DNA from: Oscillospiraceae bacterium
Lineage (GTDB): Bacteria > Bacillota > Clostridia > Oscillospirales > Oscillospiraceae
Length of the DNA stretch: 30,138 nt
Reading direction: 5' to 3'
Assembly: GCA_016293865.1 (NCBI GenBank)
Contig: JAEDDG010000029.1
Span: forward strand, 1 to 30,138
Translations under genes and position numbers: made by a program
Notes under the pieces: model-generated
What the model was told of the DNA's origin: nothing
The model's database searches: none
What the model saw: only the letters and a program-made list of their open reading frames with translations
Shown: in pieces, positions 7,234-15,393 of the stretch
How the letters are laid out: every line of letters begins with the position of its first letter
Numbering within the stretch: position 1 is the stretch's first letter

Positions 7234-8613
7234 TTATTTCTCAGGGACATTCGGCAGGCCGGCAAAACCGGGTGCCAGCTCTTCATCCGTGGGGATATGA
7301 TCCGTCATAGTGCCGTCGTTGAAGCGCTCGTAGGCCACCATATCGAAATAGCCGGTGCCGGTGAGGCCGAAGAGGATGGTCTTCTCCTCGCCCGTCTCCC
7401 TGCACTTCAGTGCCTCGTCGATGGCAACGCGGATGGCGTGGCTGGATTCAGGTGCCGGCAGGATGCCTTCGCACCGCGCAAACTGCTCGGCGGCAGCAAA
7501 TACGGCTGTCTGCTCCACGCTGCGGGCCTCCATCAGGCCGTCGTGGTAGAGCTGGGACAGAATCGGGCTCATGCCATGGTAACGCAGGCCGCCGGCGTGG
7601 TTTGCAGAGGGGATAAAGCCGCTGCCCAGCGTGTACATTTTCGCCAGCGGGCAGACCATGCCCGTGTCGCAGAAGTCATAGGCAAATTTGCCGCGGGTAA
7701 AGCTCGGGCAGGAGGCCGGCTCCACCGCGATGAACTCATAATCCGCCTCGCCCCGGAGCTTTTCGCCCATGAAGGGTGAGATCAGGCCGCCCAGATTGGA
7801 TCCGCCGCCGGCGCAGCCGATGATCATATCCGGCTTGACGCCGTATTTATCCAGCGCCGCTTTGGCTTCCAGACCGATGACAGACTGGTGCAGAAGCACC
7901 TGGTTCAGAACGCTGCCCAGCACATAGCGGTAGCCGGGAACAGAGGTCGCTGCTTCCACTGCTTCAGAAATCGCGCAGCCCAGAGAGCCGGTCGTACCCG
8001 GATGCTCCGCAAGGATCTTGCGGCCGACGTTTGTGGTATCGGAGGGGCTGGGCGTAACAGATGCGCCGTATGTGCGCATCACTTCTCTGCGGAAAGGCTT
8101 CTGCTCATAAGAGCACTTGACCATGAACACCTTGCAGTCCAGACCGAGATATGCACAGGCCATGCTCAGCGCGGTGCCCCACTGGCCGGCGCCTGTTTCC
8201 GTGGTCACACCTTTCAGGCCCTGCTTTTTCGCATAATAGGCCTGCGCAATGGCTGAATTCAGCTTATGGCTGCCGGATGTGTTGTTGCCCTCAAACTTGT
8301 AATAGATCTTCGCCGGCGTCTGCAGCTTTTCCTCCAGACAATAGGCGCGGACCAGCGGAGACGGACGGTACATCTTATAAAAGCTGCGGATTTCCGCAGG
8401 GATCTCAAAATACGGCGTATCGTCATCCAGCTCCTGACGGATCAGATCGTCACAGAACACCGGACGCAGGTCCTCAAAGCCCATGGGCTGCAGCGTGCCG
8501 GGATTCAGCAGCGGCGCGGGCTTGTTTTTCATATCCGCGCGGACATTATACCATGCCTTCGGAAGCTCATCTTCTGAGAGGTAAATTTTGTACGGGATGT
8601 TTGTGTTTTTCAT
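7234..8613 (-). CDS. trpB: TrpB2-type tryptophan synthase beta chain
   Basis: 459 residues, which with the N-terminal extension (DMKNKPAPLLNPGTLQPMG) marks the TrpB2 (trpB-related) class rather than the roughly 400-residue TrpB1. A PLP enzyme making L-tryptophan from indole and serine. Seen: PLP lysine Lys117 in GSHKLNSA, the ETGAGQWG catalytic block (139-146), and the phosphate-binding GCAGGGSNLGG. The ATG at 8613 has AAAGGAG at 8622-8628; a longer in-frame reading frame back to 8814 only runs through the leader RNA and is not coding. No trpA or other trp gene is adjacent, so it may salvage free indole or supplement a trp operon elsewhere (inference). Expression is under the Trp T-box upstream. 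Confidence 0.95.
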   Translation of the reverse strand: MKNTNIPYKIYLSEDELPKAWYNVRADMKNKPAPLLNPGTLQPMGFEDLRPVFCDDLIRQELDDDTPYFEIPAEIRSFYKMYRPSPLVRAYCLEEKLQTPAKIYYKFEGNNTSGSHKLNSAIAQAYYAKKQGLKGVTTETGAGQWGTALSMACAYLGLDCKVFMVKCSYEQKPFRREVMRTYGASVTPSPSDTTNVGRKILAEHPGTTGSLGCAISEAVEAATSVPGYRYVLGSVLNQVLLHQSVIGLEAKAALDKYGVKPDMIIGCAGGGSNLGGLISPFMGEKLRGEADYEFIAVEPASCPSFTRGKFAYDFCDTGMVCPLAKMYTLGSGFIPSANHAGGLRYHGMSPILSQLYHDGLMEARSVEQTAVFAAAEQFARCEGILPAPESSHAIRVAIDEALKCRETGEEKTILFGLTGTGYFDMVAYERFNDGTMTDHIPTDEELAPGFAGLPNVPEK

Positions 8614-8644
8614 TGTTTTTTCTCCTTTCAAATGACTTTTTCCG

Positions 8645-8937
8645 AAGCAGACAACAAAAAAAGCTTCTGTCTCCGGAACTGACTTCCGGGACAAAAGCTT
8701 CAGCGCTTCTGCGGTACCACCCGAATTGGCGATCAATCGATCGCCCACTCTGCGACACACCAGCATGTGTCCTTCCCTGTAACGGGGGAAATCCGTCGGT
8801 ACATACTCGGGCATGCGCCCTTTCAGCCCACCCTCATCAGTCCATTCGGCAAAGCTTACGCTGCTGCATTTTCACCGCCGGCAGCTCTCTGGAAGCGGAA
8901 GGCCTCTGCTTACTCGTCTGAATCATCGGTTTTGTTG
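8645..8937 (-). ncRNA. T-box riboswitch with UGG (Trp) specifier, controlling trpB2
   Basis: A tRNA-sensing leader. Seen on the minus strand in order: the AGTA of the loop-E motif in stem I (GACGAGTAAG); the AGAGAGC motif; the other side of the specifier loop, GAA-TGG-A, with the TGG codon at 8844-8842; the T-box sequence GGGTGGTACCGC at 8722-8711; the paired TTTGTCCC segment of the antiterminator; and a terminator. GAA directly before the specifier and AGTA opposite are the standard arrangement, so tRNA-Trp is the predicted ligand: uncharged tRNA-Trp lets transcription continue into trpB2. The variable base after GGTGG is T. Confidence 0.94.
8655..8700 (-). terminator. Regulatory terminator of the Trp T-box
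   Basis: On the minus strand AAGCTTTTGTCCCGGAA pairs with TTCCGGAGACAGAAGCTT with a small bulge, followed by seven T. Its 5' arm contains the TTTGTCCC segment that alternatively pairs with the T-box sequence, giving the terminator/antiterminator switch. Confidence 0.9.
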
Positions 8938-8943
8938 TTAAGC

Positions 8944-8972
8944 ATTATACGCGCGGCATTTGAATTTGTCAA
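8944..8972 (-). promoter_or_regulatory. Consensus sigma-A promoter of the T-box-trpB2 transcript
   Basis: TTGACA (8967-8972) and TATAAT (8944-8949), exactly 17 bases apart: a perfect match to consensus. Initiation would fall near 8937, just before the T-box stem I. Such a strong promoter fits control at the level of attenuation rather than initiation. Confidence 0.93.
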
Positions 8973-8994
8973 ATCTTTTTTCAGCAAAAACTAC

Positions 8995-9030
8995 AAAAGC
9001 AGAACGCCGGGCTGCCGGCATTCTGCTTTT
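8995..9030. terminator. Terminator of the histidine operon
   Basis: AAAAGCAGAACGCCGG (8995-9010) pairs with CCGGCATTCTGCTTTT (9015-9030) with one mismatch and a 4-base loop; there is an A run on one side and a T run on the other. It lies 40 bases past hisIE and just upstream of the trpB2 promoter. Confidence 0.88.
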
Positions 9031-9069
9031 TCATACGCGTCTTGATCTTCCGTTCCCGGTTTTTGCGTC

Positions 9070-9720
9070 CTATTTTGTCATTTTTTCCTGCTTGACCTTG
9101 TGGTCAATGATATGGCGGGATGCCAGCTCCTGCCGGATTTCATCCACGGAAATGCCCATCTGAACCATCAGCACCAGCACATGGTAGGCCAGATCAGCAA
9201 TTTCATAAACGGTCTCTTTTTTGTCCTCCGCCTTGCCGGCGATGATCACTTCAGTGGACTCCTCGCCCACTTTCTTCAGGATCTTATCCAGGCCCTTCTG
9301 GAACAGGTACGTGGTATATGAGCCCTCCGGAAGATCGCGCTTTCTGCCCTCCAGAAGCGCATACAGTCCGTCGATGGAAAACGGCTGCGCATCGCCGCTT
9401 TGCCACACAAGATCATTGAAGCAGCTGTCCGCGCCGGTGTGGCAGGCCGGGCCGTCCTTTCTGACCAGGACGGTCAGCGCATCCCTGTCGCAGTCTGCGG
9501 TGATGGATACGATATGCTGATAGTTGCCGCTGGTCTCCCCTTTCAGCCAGAGTTCCTGCCGGGAGCGGCTCCAGAAACAGGTGAGGCCCTTTTCCATGGA
9601 AATCTGCAGGCTCTCGCGGTTCATATACGCAAGCGTCAGCACTTTTCCTGTATCTGCATCGGTCACAACAGCCGGAATCAGGCCCTTTTCATCAAATTTC
9701 AGATCGTCGATATTGAGCAT
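9070..9720 (-). CDS. hisIE: Bifunctional phosphoribosyl-AMP cyclohydrolase / phosphoribosyl-ATP pyrophosphatase
   Basis: 216 residues catalysing the second and third steps of histidine synthesis (PRATP to PRAMP to ProFAR). Residues 1 to about 115 are the HisI cyclohydrolase with TLAYMNRESL, the FWSRSRQELW(L)KGETSGN block and metal ligands in DCDRD and PACHTGADSCF. Residues about 120-205 are HisE, an all-alpha pyrophosphohydrolase with GSYTTYLFQKGLDKILKKVG and EESTEVIIA...EIADLAYH. Last gene of the operon, 15 bases after hisF, with AGGAAA before the ATG. Full length for the fusion. Confidence 0.96.
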   Translation of the reverse strand: MLNIDDLKFDEKGLIPAVVTDADTGKVLTLAYMNRESLQISMEKGLTCFWSRSRQELWLKGETSGNYQHIVSITADCDRDALTVLVRKDGPACHTGADSCFNDLVWQSGDAQPFSIDGLYALLEGRKRDLPEGSYTTYLFQKGLDKILKKVGEESTEVIIAGKAEDKKETVYEIADLAYHVLVLMVQMGISVDEIRQELASRHIIDHKVKQEKMTK

Positions 9721-9735
9721 ACGGAGTTTCCTTTC

Positions 9736-10494
9736 CTACAGTCGTACATTAATTCCGCTGCTGCGCAGCGTTCTCTTCAGATCCGCGATGGAGACCTCGC
9801 CATAGTGGAAAATCGAGGCGGCAAGGCCCGCGTCCACCCGCGGCAGCGCCTGAAAGAGACGGACAAAATCCTCTGCGCAGCCTGCGCCGCCGGAAGCGAT
9901 TACCGGCACATCAACGGCGCTGCATACCGCCTGGAGCATCTCCAGATCGAAGCCCTGCTTGACGCCGTCCGTATCAATGGAGTTGAGCACCACTTCGCCC
10001 GCGCCGTTGTCCACGCAGCGCCGGATCCAGCTGATGGCCTCCATTCCCGTGTTCTCCCGGCCGCCCTTGGCAAACACGCGGAACACGCCGTCCACACGCT
10101 TTACATCCGCGGAGATCACCACACACTGGTCGCCGTACTTCTTCGCCGCCGCACCGATCAATGACGGATCCCGGATTACGCCGGAATTTACGCTTACCTT
10201 GTCTGCGCCGCACTTGAGCACGCGGTCAAAATCCTCAATGGTGTTGATGCCGCCGCCCACCGTCAGCGGGATAAAAATGGTCCGCGCCACCCGGGTCAGA
10301 ACCTCGGTAAACAGCTTTCTGCCCTCAGCCGATGCCGTGATGTCATAGAAAACCAGTTCATCTGCGCCGCATTCGCTGTAATACCGCCCCAGCTCCACCG
10401 GGTCGGACACATCCTGCAGACCTTCAAAGTTTCTGCCCTTGACGACCCGTCCGTCACGGACGTCCAGACAGGGAATAATTCTTTTTGTAATCAT
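9736..10494 (-). CDS. hisF: Imidazole glycerol phosphate synthase, cyclase subunit
   Basis: 252 residues, a (beta/alpha)8 barrel that uses ammonia from HisH to convert PRFAR into imidazole glycerol phosphate and AICAR. Typical start MITKRIIPCLDVRDGRVVKG with the catalytic Asp of CLDVRDG, PLTVGGGI, GADKVSVNSG, and the EVVLNSIDTDGVKQGFD block with the second catalytic Asp. The ATG overlaps the hisA stop by four bases (ATGA). Confidence 0.97.
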   Translation of the reverse strand: MITKRIIPCLDVRDGRVVKGRNFEGLQDVSDPVELGRYYSECGADELVFYDITASAEGRKLFTEVLTRVARTIFIPLTVGGGINTIEDFDRVLKCGADKVSVNSGVIRDPSLIGAAAKKYGDQCVVISADVKRVDGVFRVFAKGGRENTGMEAISWIRRCVDNGAGEVVLNSIDTDGVKQGFDLEMLQAVCSAVDVPVIASGGAGCAEDFVRLFQALPRVDAGLAASIFHYGEVSIADLKRTLRSSGINVRL

Positions 10495-11204
10495 CCCGCC
10501 ACCTCAATCGCCGCTGCCAGGTCAATGTCTCCTGTGTAATAGGCTTTGCCGATGATCGCGCCGTAAAGCCCCATCTCTGCCAGCGCCCGCACATCATCCA
10601 GCGTGGATACGCCGCCGGAGGCGATGATGTCCACATGAAACGCGGCGCTGAGCTGCCGGTACAGGGCGCGGTTTGTTCCCCGCATGGCCCCGTCTCTGGA
10701 AATGTCCGTGCAGATCACGGTACTGACACCGGCGCGCTGCATTTTCTCAAAAAAGCCTTCGCACGTCAGGGCGGACTTTTCCGTCCAGCCTTTGATGGCC
10801 ACAAAGCCGTCCCTGATATCGGCACCGACGGCAATCTTTGCGCCGTATTTCTGCACCGCGTCGGAAACCAGCTTTTCATCCGTCACAGCTGCAGTGCCCA
10901 GAATCACGCGGCCCACGCCGGCCGAAATATACGTTTCAACTGCTTCCATCGTCCGGATGCCGCCGCCCACCTCAACAAAGAGCTCCGTCTCCTGTACAAA
11001 GGATCGGATCAGTTCAAGGTGCGGCATAGTGCCGAATCTGGCGCCCTCCAGATCCACAGTGTGCAGGTACCGGGCGCCGCAGGCCGCGAAAGCGCGGGCC
11101 GTATTCAGCGGCACCGGATCATAAACCGTCATCTGATCGTAGTCGCCCTTATACAGGCGCACGGCCTTTCCGCCGTAGAGATCGATGGCCGGGAAAATTT
11201 TCAT
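10491..11204 (-). CDS. hisA: ProFAR isomerase
   Basis: 237 residues, a TIM-barrel isomerase that opens ProFAR to PRFAR by Amadori rearrangement. Seen: FPAIDLYGGKAVRLYKGDY with the catalytic Asp of AIDL, VEVGGGIR, RVILGTAAV, CTDISRDGAMRGTN with the second Asp, and IASGGVSTLDD. A GGAGGT site lies within the end of hisH and the start overlaps the hisH stop (ATGA). Confidence 0.97.
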   Translation of the reverse strand: MKIFPAIDLYGGKAVRLYKGDYDQMTVYDPVPLNTARAFAACGARYLHTVDLEGARFGTMPHLELIRSFVQETELFVEVGGGIRTMEAVETYISAGVGRVILGTAAVTDEKLVSDAVQKYGAKIAVGADIRDGFVAIKGWTEKSALTCEGFFEKMQRAGVSTVICTDISRDGAMRGTNRALYRQLSAAFHVDIIASGGVSTLDDVRALAEMGLYGAIIGKAYYTGDIDLAAAIEVAG

Positions 11205-11824
11205 GCCTGCACCTCCGTTTCGCAGAACGCCCGCAGGACATTCAGTCCCACATCGCCGCTTTTTTCCGGGTGGAACTGACAGCCGAACACATTGCCTTTG
11301 GCCACGGCCGCGGTCAGCTCCAAGCCGTATTCCGCAGTGGCCGCAAGGCTGTCTTCGCAGCCGGAAGCATAAAAGGAGTGGACAAAATAGACGCAGTCTC
11401 CCTCATGAATATACCTGAAAAGCGGGCAGGCGCTGTCTGTGAAATGCAGCGCGTTCCAGCCGATATGAGGGATTTTCAGTTCTTCGGGAAGCGTGCCCTC
11501 CATGGGGACCACCTGCCCGCGCAGAAGGCCGAGGCCGGCATGCTCGCCGTATTCATAGCTCTTTTCAAACAGAAGCTGCATGCCGAGGCAGATGCCCAGC
11601 AGCGGCCTGCCCGCCTGCACGGCATCAAGCACCGCCAGGTCAAGGCCGGCGGCCCGGAGCTTATCCGCCGCGTCACCGAATGCGCCCACGCCGGGCAGGA
11701 TCACCCGGTCCGCGCCGGCAATGACGGCCGCGTCGCCTGTAACCACCGCCTGCGCACCGATCCGCTCCAGCGACGAGCGCAGGGAAAACAGGTTCCCTAC
11801 GCCGTAATCAACAATTGCAATCAT
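11201..11824 (-). CDS. hisH: Imidazole glycerol phosphate synthase, glutaminase subunit
   Basis: 207 residues, a class I glutamine amidotransferase that passes ammonia to HisF. Seen: MIAIVDYGVGNLFSLRSSLE, LPGVGAFGDA, the nucleophile cysteine in LGICLGMQLLF, and the His-Glu of the triad in FGCQFHPEKSG. Overlaps hisB by four bases. Its gene order next to hisA and hisF matches the usual Firmicutes hisBHAF arrangement. Confidence 0.96.
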   Translation of the reverse strand: MIAIVDYGVGNLFSLRSSLERIGAQAVVTGDAAVIAGADRVILPGVGAFGDAADKLRAAGLDLAVLDAVQAGRPLLGICLGMQLLFEKSYEYGEHAGLGLLRGQVVPMEGTLPEELKIPHIGWNALHFTDSACPLFRYIHEGDCVYFVHSFYASGCEDSLAATAEYGLELTAAVAKGNVFGCQFHPEKSGDVGLNVLRAFCETEVQA

Positions 11825-12417
11825 TCCAAAACACCCTTTGTCGACGGAATCTCATCGCCCAGCGCCGGATCAATCCGTACCGCCGCGGCCAGCGTACGGC
11901 CCAGCGCCTTGAACACGCCCTCGATGATATGGTGAGAATTGGCGCCGGCCAGCTGCCGCACATGGAGCGTCACGCCGGCGTTGGCCGCAAATGCCTGCAG
12001 AAACTCCTGGACCAGCTCCGTATCAAATGTGCCGACCTTGCGCGTTGGGATATCCAGATCGCAGCAGAGCATCGCACGGCCGGAAATATCCACGGCACAG
12101 AGTGTCAGCGCCTCGTCCATCGGCAGGATGATGCTGCCGTAGCGGGTAATGCCCCGTTTGTCGCCCACCGCCCGGCGGAAAGCCTGTCCCAGGCTGATGC
12201 CGATATCCTCTACAGTGTGATGGTCGTCCACGTATGTGTCGCCGGAGCACTGCACCTGCAGGTCAAACCGGCCGTGACGGGCAAAGAGGGTCAGCATGTG
12301 ATCCAGAAATCCCACGCCGGTCTGCACGGCGCTCTGTCCGGTACCGTCCAGCTCCAGCCGCAGGGTGATGTCTGTTTCCGCTGTTTTCCGCGCAATTTCG
12401 CCATACCTCATGGTCAT
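11821..12417 (-). CDS. hisB: Imidazoleglycerol-phosphate dehydratase
   Basis: 198 residues, the monofunctional dehydratase making imidazole acetol phosphate. The metal-binding repeats are visible: FLDHMLTLFARHGRF and DDHHTVEDIGISLG in the first half, and ANAGVTLHVRQLAGANSHHI (IE) in the second. The N-terminal histidinol-phosphatase domain of the enteric HisB is absent, so the phosphatase must be encoded elsewhere. Two in-frame ATGs, 12417 and 12411; the former gives the four-base overlap seen throughout the operon. Confidence 0.96.
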   Translation of the reverse strand: MTMRYGEIARKTAETDITLRLELDGTGQSAVQTGVGFLDHMLTLFARHGRFDLQVQCSGDTYVDDHHTVEDIGISLGQAFRRAVGDKRGITRYGSIILPMDEALTLCAVDISGRAMLCCDLDIPTRKVGTFDTELVQEFLQAFAANAGVTLHVRQLAGANSHHIIEGVFKALGRTLAAAVRIDPALGDEIPSTKGVLE

Positions 12418-13478
12418 CTTCCTTTCACAATTTCTGTCACTGCATCCATCACCTGCTGCATCTGTTCCTGTGTGCCGATGGTGATCCGCACATAGTCGTC
12501 CAGCTGCGGGTCGGAAAAATGGCGCACCAGGATTGCCTTCTCCCTGAGTTTTTCATACAGCGTCTTTCCCTGCACCGGGCCGCGGCCAGCCAGGAGAAAA
12601 TTGGCGCTGGAATCGGTCACAAAAAAGCCCAGCGCTTCCAGCTGCGCTTTTGTCCACGCACGTGTTCTGACGATTTTCCGGCAGTTCTCCTCGTAATACT
12701 GCGCATCCTTCAGCGCTGCCGTGCCGGCTGCCTGCGTCATGCTGTTGATGTTGTACGGGTTTGTGGAATACCGGATTTTGTTCAGATCTGCAATCAGTTC
12801 CGCGTCTGCCACCGCAAATCCCACCCGCGCGCCCGCCATGCTCCTGGACTTGGAGAAAGTCTGGCAGACAAGCAGATTCTTGTATTTCTTTGTCAGGCCG
12901 ACGGCGCTTTCACCGCCGAAATCCACATACGCCTCGTCCACCAGCACCACATGTTCCCGGTTGGACGCTGCAATGCGCTCAATGTCCGCCAGCGGCAGCG
13001 CGATACCCGTCTGGGCATTCGGATTGGCGATGACCACCGTACATCCGGCATTCATATACTTTTCAGGATCGATGGAAAAATCCGGATTCATGGGAATTTT
13101 TCTGCAGGGCGCCCGGTAGAGATCCGCATAGACCTGATAAAAGCCATAGCTGACTTCCGGAAAGAGCACCGGCCGGTCCGGTCCGCAATAGCCCATGAAG
13201 GCAAAATTCAGGATATCGTCAGAACCGTTGGAGACGAATACATTCTCCGGCTCCACACCGTATGTGTCCGCCAGCGTCCGGATCAGAAGGCGGCAGTCCG
13301 TATCCGGATACAGGCGCAGATCGCGCACCGTCTGTCCGCTGACTGCGGCGACCACGCCCTCCGAAGCGGGGAAAGGTGATTCGTTTGTGTTCAGCTTGAT
13401 GTACCTGCGGTCCTGCAGCTGCTCGCCGGGTACGTATTCGGTCAGTGTGTTCAGGTGCGCAGAAAGAAAACCGCTCAT
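12414..13478 (-). CDS. hisC: Histidinol-phosphate aminotransferase
   Basis: 354 residues, a fold-type I PLP enzyme that transaminates imidazole acetol phosphate to histidinol phosphate. Seen: IKLNTNESPFP, LRLYPDTDCRLL, SNGSDDIL, DEAYVDF, and the PLP lysine Lys210 in QTFSKSRSMAGARVGF. The residue before Thr-Gly in ANPNAQTG (151-158) is Gln where most relatives have Pro (NPNNPTG), a small oddity near the active site. Starts inside the hisD stop (four-base overlap). Confidence 0.95.
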   Translation of the reverse strand: MSGFLSAHLNTLTEYVPGEQLQDRRYIKLNTNESPFPASEGVVAAVSGQTVRDLRLYPDTDCRLLIRTLADTYGVEPENVFVSNGSDDILNFAFMGYCGPDRPVLFPEVSYGFYQVYADLYRAPCRKIPMNPDFSIDPEKYMNAGCTVVIANPNAQTGIALPLADIERIAASNREHVVLVDEAYVDFGGESAVGLTKKYKNLLVCQTFSKSRSMAGARVGFAVADAELIADLNKIRYSTNPYNINSMTQAAGTAALKDAQYYEENCRKIVRTRAWTKAQLEALGFFVTDSSANFLLAGRGPVQGKTLYEKLREKAILVRHFSDPQLDDYVRITIGTQEQMQQVMDAVTEIVKGR

Positions 13479-14758
13479 GCCTTTTCACCCCCGAACCGGC
13501 TCAGCGCGCTTCTGGCGTGCGCTTCCAGCCCCTCCTGCCGGGCAAACAGGGCGATGTCCTCCGCCGCCTCTTCCAGCGCCGGCCGGGTATAATATGTGTA
13601 CTGGATTTTCTTCACAAAATCGTCCACGGACAGCGGGCTTGAAAAACGCGCCGTGCCGCCTGTTGGCAGCGTGTGGTTCGCGCCGGCGTAATAGTCGCCC
13701 AGCGCCTCCGGACACCAGCGTCCCACAAAAACCGATCCCGCATTTTTTACATCCGCCAGATAGTCAAACGGATTCTCCACGCACAGTTCCAGATGCTCCG
13801 GCGCCAGCGCGTTGGAAATCTCCACCGCCTGGGCAATGGAGCGGACGACAATGATTTTTCCGTTGCTGTCAATGGACGTGCGTGCGATCTCCGCCCGGGG
13901 CAGAAGCGGAATCTGCCGCTCCAGCTCCGCGGATACCGCGCGCGCCAGCGCGTCGCTGTCCGTCACCAGAACGGCGCTGGCCATCCTGTCATGCTCCGCC
14001 TGGCTGAGCAGATCCGCCGCGGCCACGGCCGGATCGCTTTTCCCGTCCGCAATAACCAGAATCTCGCTGGGCCCGGCGATCATGTCAATGCTCACCTGAC
14101 CGAAAACCTGTTTCTTTGCCTCCGCCACGAAAGCGTTTCCTGGTCCGACAATTTTATCCACGCGGGGGATGGTCTCCGTTCCCCAGGCCAGAGCTGCCAC
14201 AGCCTGTGCGCCGCCGACTTTGAAAATCCGGCTGACGCCGGCGATTTTCGCCGCAGCCAGTATTGCTGGCGCAATCCTGCCGTCTCGTCCCGGCGGCGTG
14301 GTGATGCAGATTTCGCTGCAGCCGGCAATTTTTGCCGGAATCGCATCCATCAGTACGGTGGACGGATACGCGGCCGTGCCGCCCGGAACATACAGGCCCA
14401 CCTTTTCAATGGGAACCACCCGCTGGCCCATCAGCGCGCCGTGTCTGCCGTCCATAATAAATCCCGGCCGCACCTGCTTTTCATGGAACGCGCGGATATT
14501 GGCCGCCGCGTCCTTCAGAACCTGCAGAAACTCCGGCTCGATGCTGCTGAGGGCCGCCTCTGTTTCCTCCGGCGTGACCTCCAGCGCGTCCAGCTGCACG
14601 CCGTCAAATTTCGCACAGTACCTGTACAGCGCCGCGTCTCCGTTCGCGCGCACATCTGCAAGAATCTCCGCCACGGTGCCGCTCACATCTGCCAGAATGC
14701 TTTTGCGGGCCAGGATTTCGCTGACCGGCACCTGATCCGCCGCCATTATTCTGATCAT
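13475..14758 (-). CDS. hisD: Histidinol dehydrogenase
   Basis: 427 residues, zinc-dependent, carrying out the last two oxidations from histidinol to histidine with NAD. Seen: PGGTAAYPSTVLM, the KVGGAQAVAALAWGTETIP block, VGPGNAFVAEAKKQ, DMIAGPSEILVIAD, LLSQAEHD, and GANHTLPTGG. The ATG at 14758 is preferred because GAGGTG (14763-14768) lies at proper distance; a GTG at 14767 would give a four-base overlap with hisG but lacks its own site. Confidence 0.96.
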   Translation of the reverse strand: MIRIMAADQVPVSEILARKSILADVSGTVAEILADVRANGDAALYRYCAKFDGVQLDALEVTPEETEAALSSIEPEFLQVLKDAAANIRAFHEKQVRPGFIMDGRHGALMGQRVVPIEKVGLYVPGGTAAYPSTVLMDAIPAKIAGCSEICITTPPGRDGRIAPAILAAAKIAGVSRIFKVGGAQAVAALAWGTETIPRVDKIVGPGNAFVAEAKKQVFGQVSIDMIAGPSEILVIADGKSDPAVAAADLLSQAEHDRMASAVLVTDSDALARAVSAELERQIPLLPRAEIARTSIDSNGKIIVVRSIAQAVEISNALAPEHLELCVENPFDYLADVKNAGSVFVGRWCPEALGDYYAGANHTLPTGGTARFSSPLSVDDFVKKIQYTYYTRPALEEAAEDIALFARQEGLEAHARSALSRFGGEKA

Positions 14759-14763
14759 ACTTG

Positions 14764-15393
14764 TCACCTCACCTGTCCGCTTAATCCTGCGCGGATTTCC
14801 TCAATCCGCTGGTATTTGAAACGATAGCTGCTCTTGTTGGCAATCAGCCGGGCGCTGATCGGAACAATGGTCTCCAGCGGCTCCAGGCCGTTTTCCAGCA
14901 GCGTCGTGCCCGTCTCCACAATATCCACAATCACGTCCGAAAGGCCCAGAAGCGGTGCCAGTTCAATGGAGCCGTTGAGCTTGATCACATCGATGTCCCT
15001 GCACCGGCCGGCGTAATACGTTCCGGCAATGTGCGGGAACTTGGTGGCCACGCGCAGGGTGGTTTCCGTATTGTCCCGGAAGCCCTTCGGAGCGGCCACT
15101 GCCATCCGGCACACACCCATACGCAGATCCAGAAGCTCATAGACATTGGGCGTATACTCAAGCAGGATGTCCTTGCCGGCCACGCCGATGTCCGCCGCCC
15201 CGCGCTCCACATAAATGGCCACGTCTGAGGGCTTGACCCAGAAATAGCGCACGCCGCATTCCGGATTCTCAAAAACGAGCCTGCGGCCCGGTTCGTGAAT
15301 GGACGGACACTCAAAGCCCGCCGCGGCAAACATGGCGTAAACTTTATCTCCCAGCCTGCCCTTGGGCAGCGCAATATCAATCGTTGTCTTCAA
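14764..15393 (-). CDS. hisG: ATP phosphoribosyltransferase, short form catalytic subunit
   Basis: 209 residues: the short HisG that lacks the C-terminal regulatory domain and needs HisZ. It condenses ATP with PRPP, the committed step of histidine synthesis. Seen: IALPKGRLGDKVYAMF, DVAIYVERGAADIGVAGKDILLE, VATKFPHIAGTYY and the PRPP loop DVIVDIVETGTTLLENGL. The start is a TTG at 15393 preceded by GGGGAGGTGA; the nearby ATG at 15398 stops after two codons. It overlaps hisZ by 17 bases, matching the need for equal amounts of both subunits. Confidence 0.95.
   Translation of the reverse strand: MKTTIDIALPKGRLGDKVYAMFAAAGFECPSIHEPGRRLVFENPECGVRYFWVKPSDVAIYVERGAADIGVAGKDILLEYTPNVYELLDLRMGVCRMAVAAPKGFRDNTETTLRVATKFPHIAGTYYAGRCRDIDVIKLNGSIELAPLLGLSDVIVDIVETGTTLLENGLEPLETIVPISARLIANKSSYRFKYQRIEEIRAGLSGQVR

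Noticed and set aside
8614..8814. N-terminal extension of trpB2 by 67 codons
   Set aside because: The extension runs through the T-box antiterminator and terminator; the ATG at 8613 has a proper ribosome binding site and the protein is already full length.
8151..8921. 256-codon open frame on the plus strand
   Set aside because: Antisense to trpB2 and to the T-box leader; conserved RNA motifs explain the sequence.
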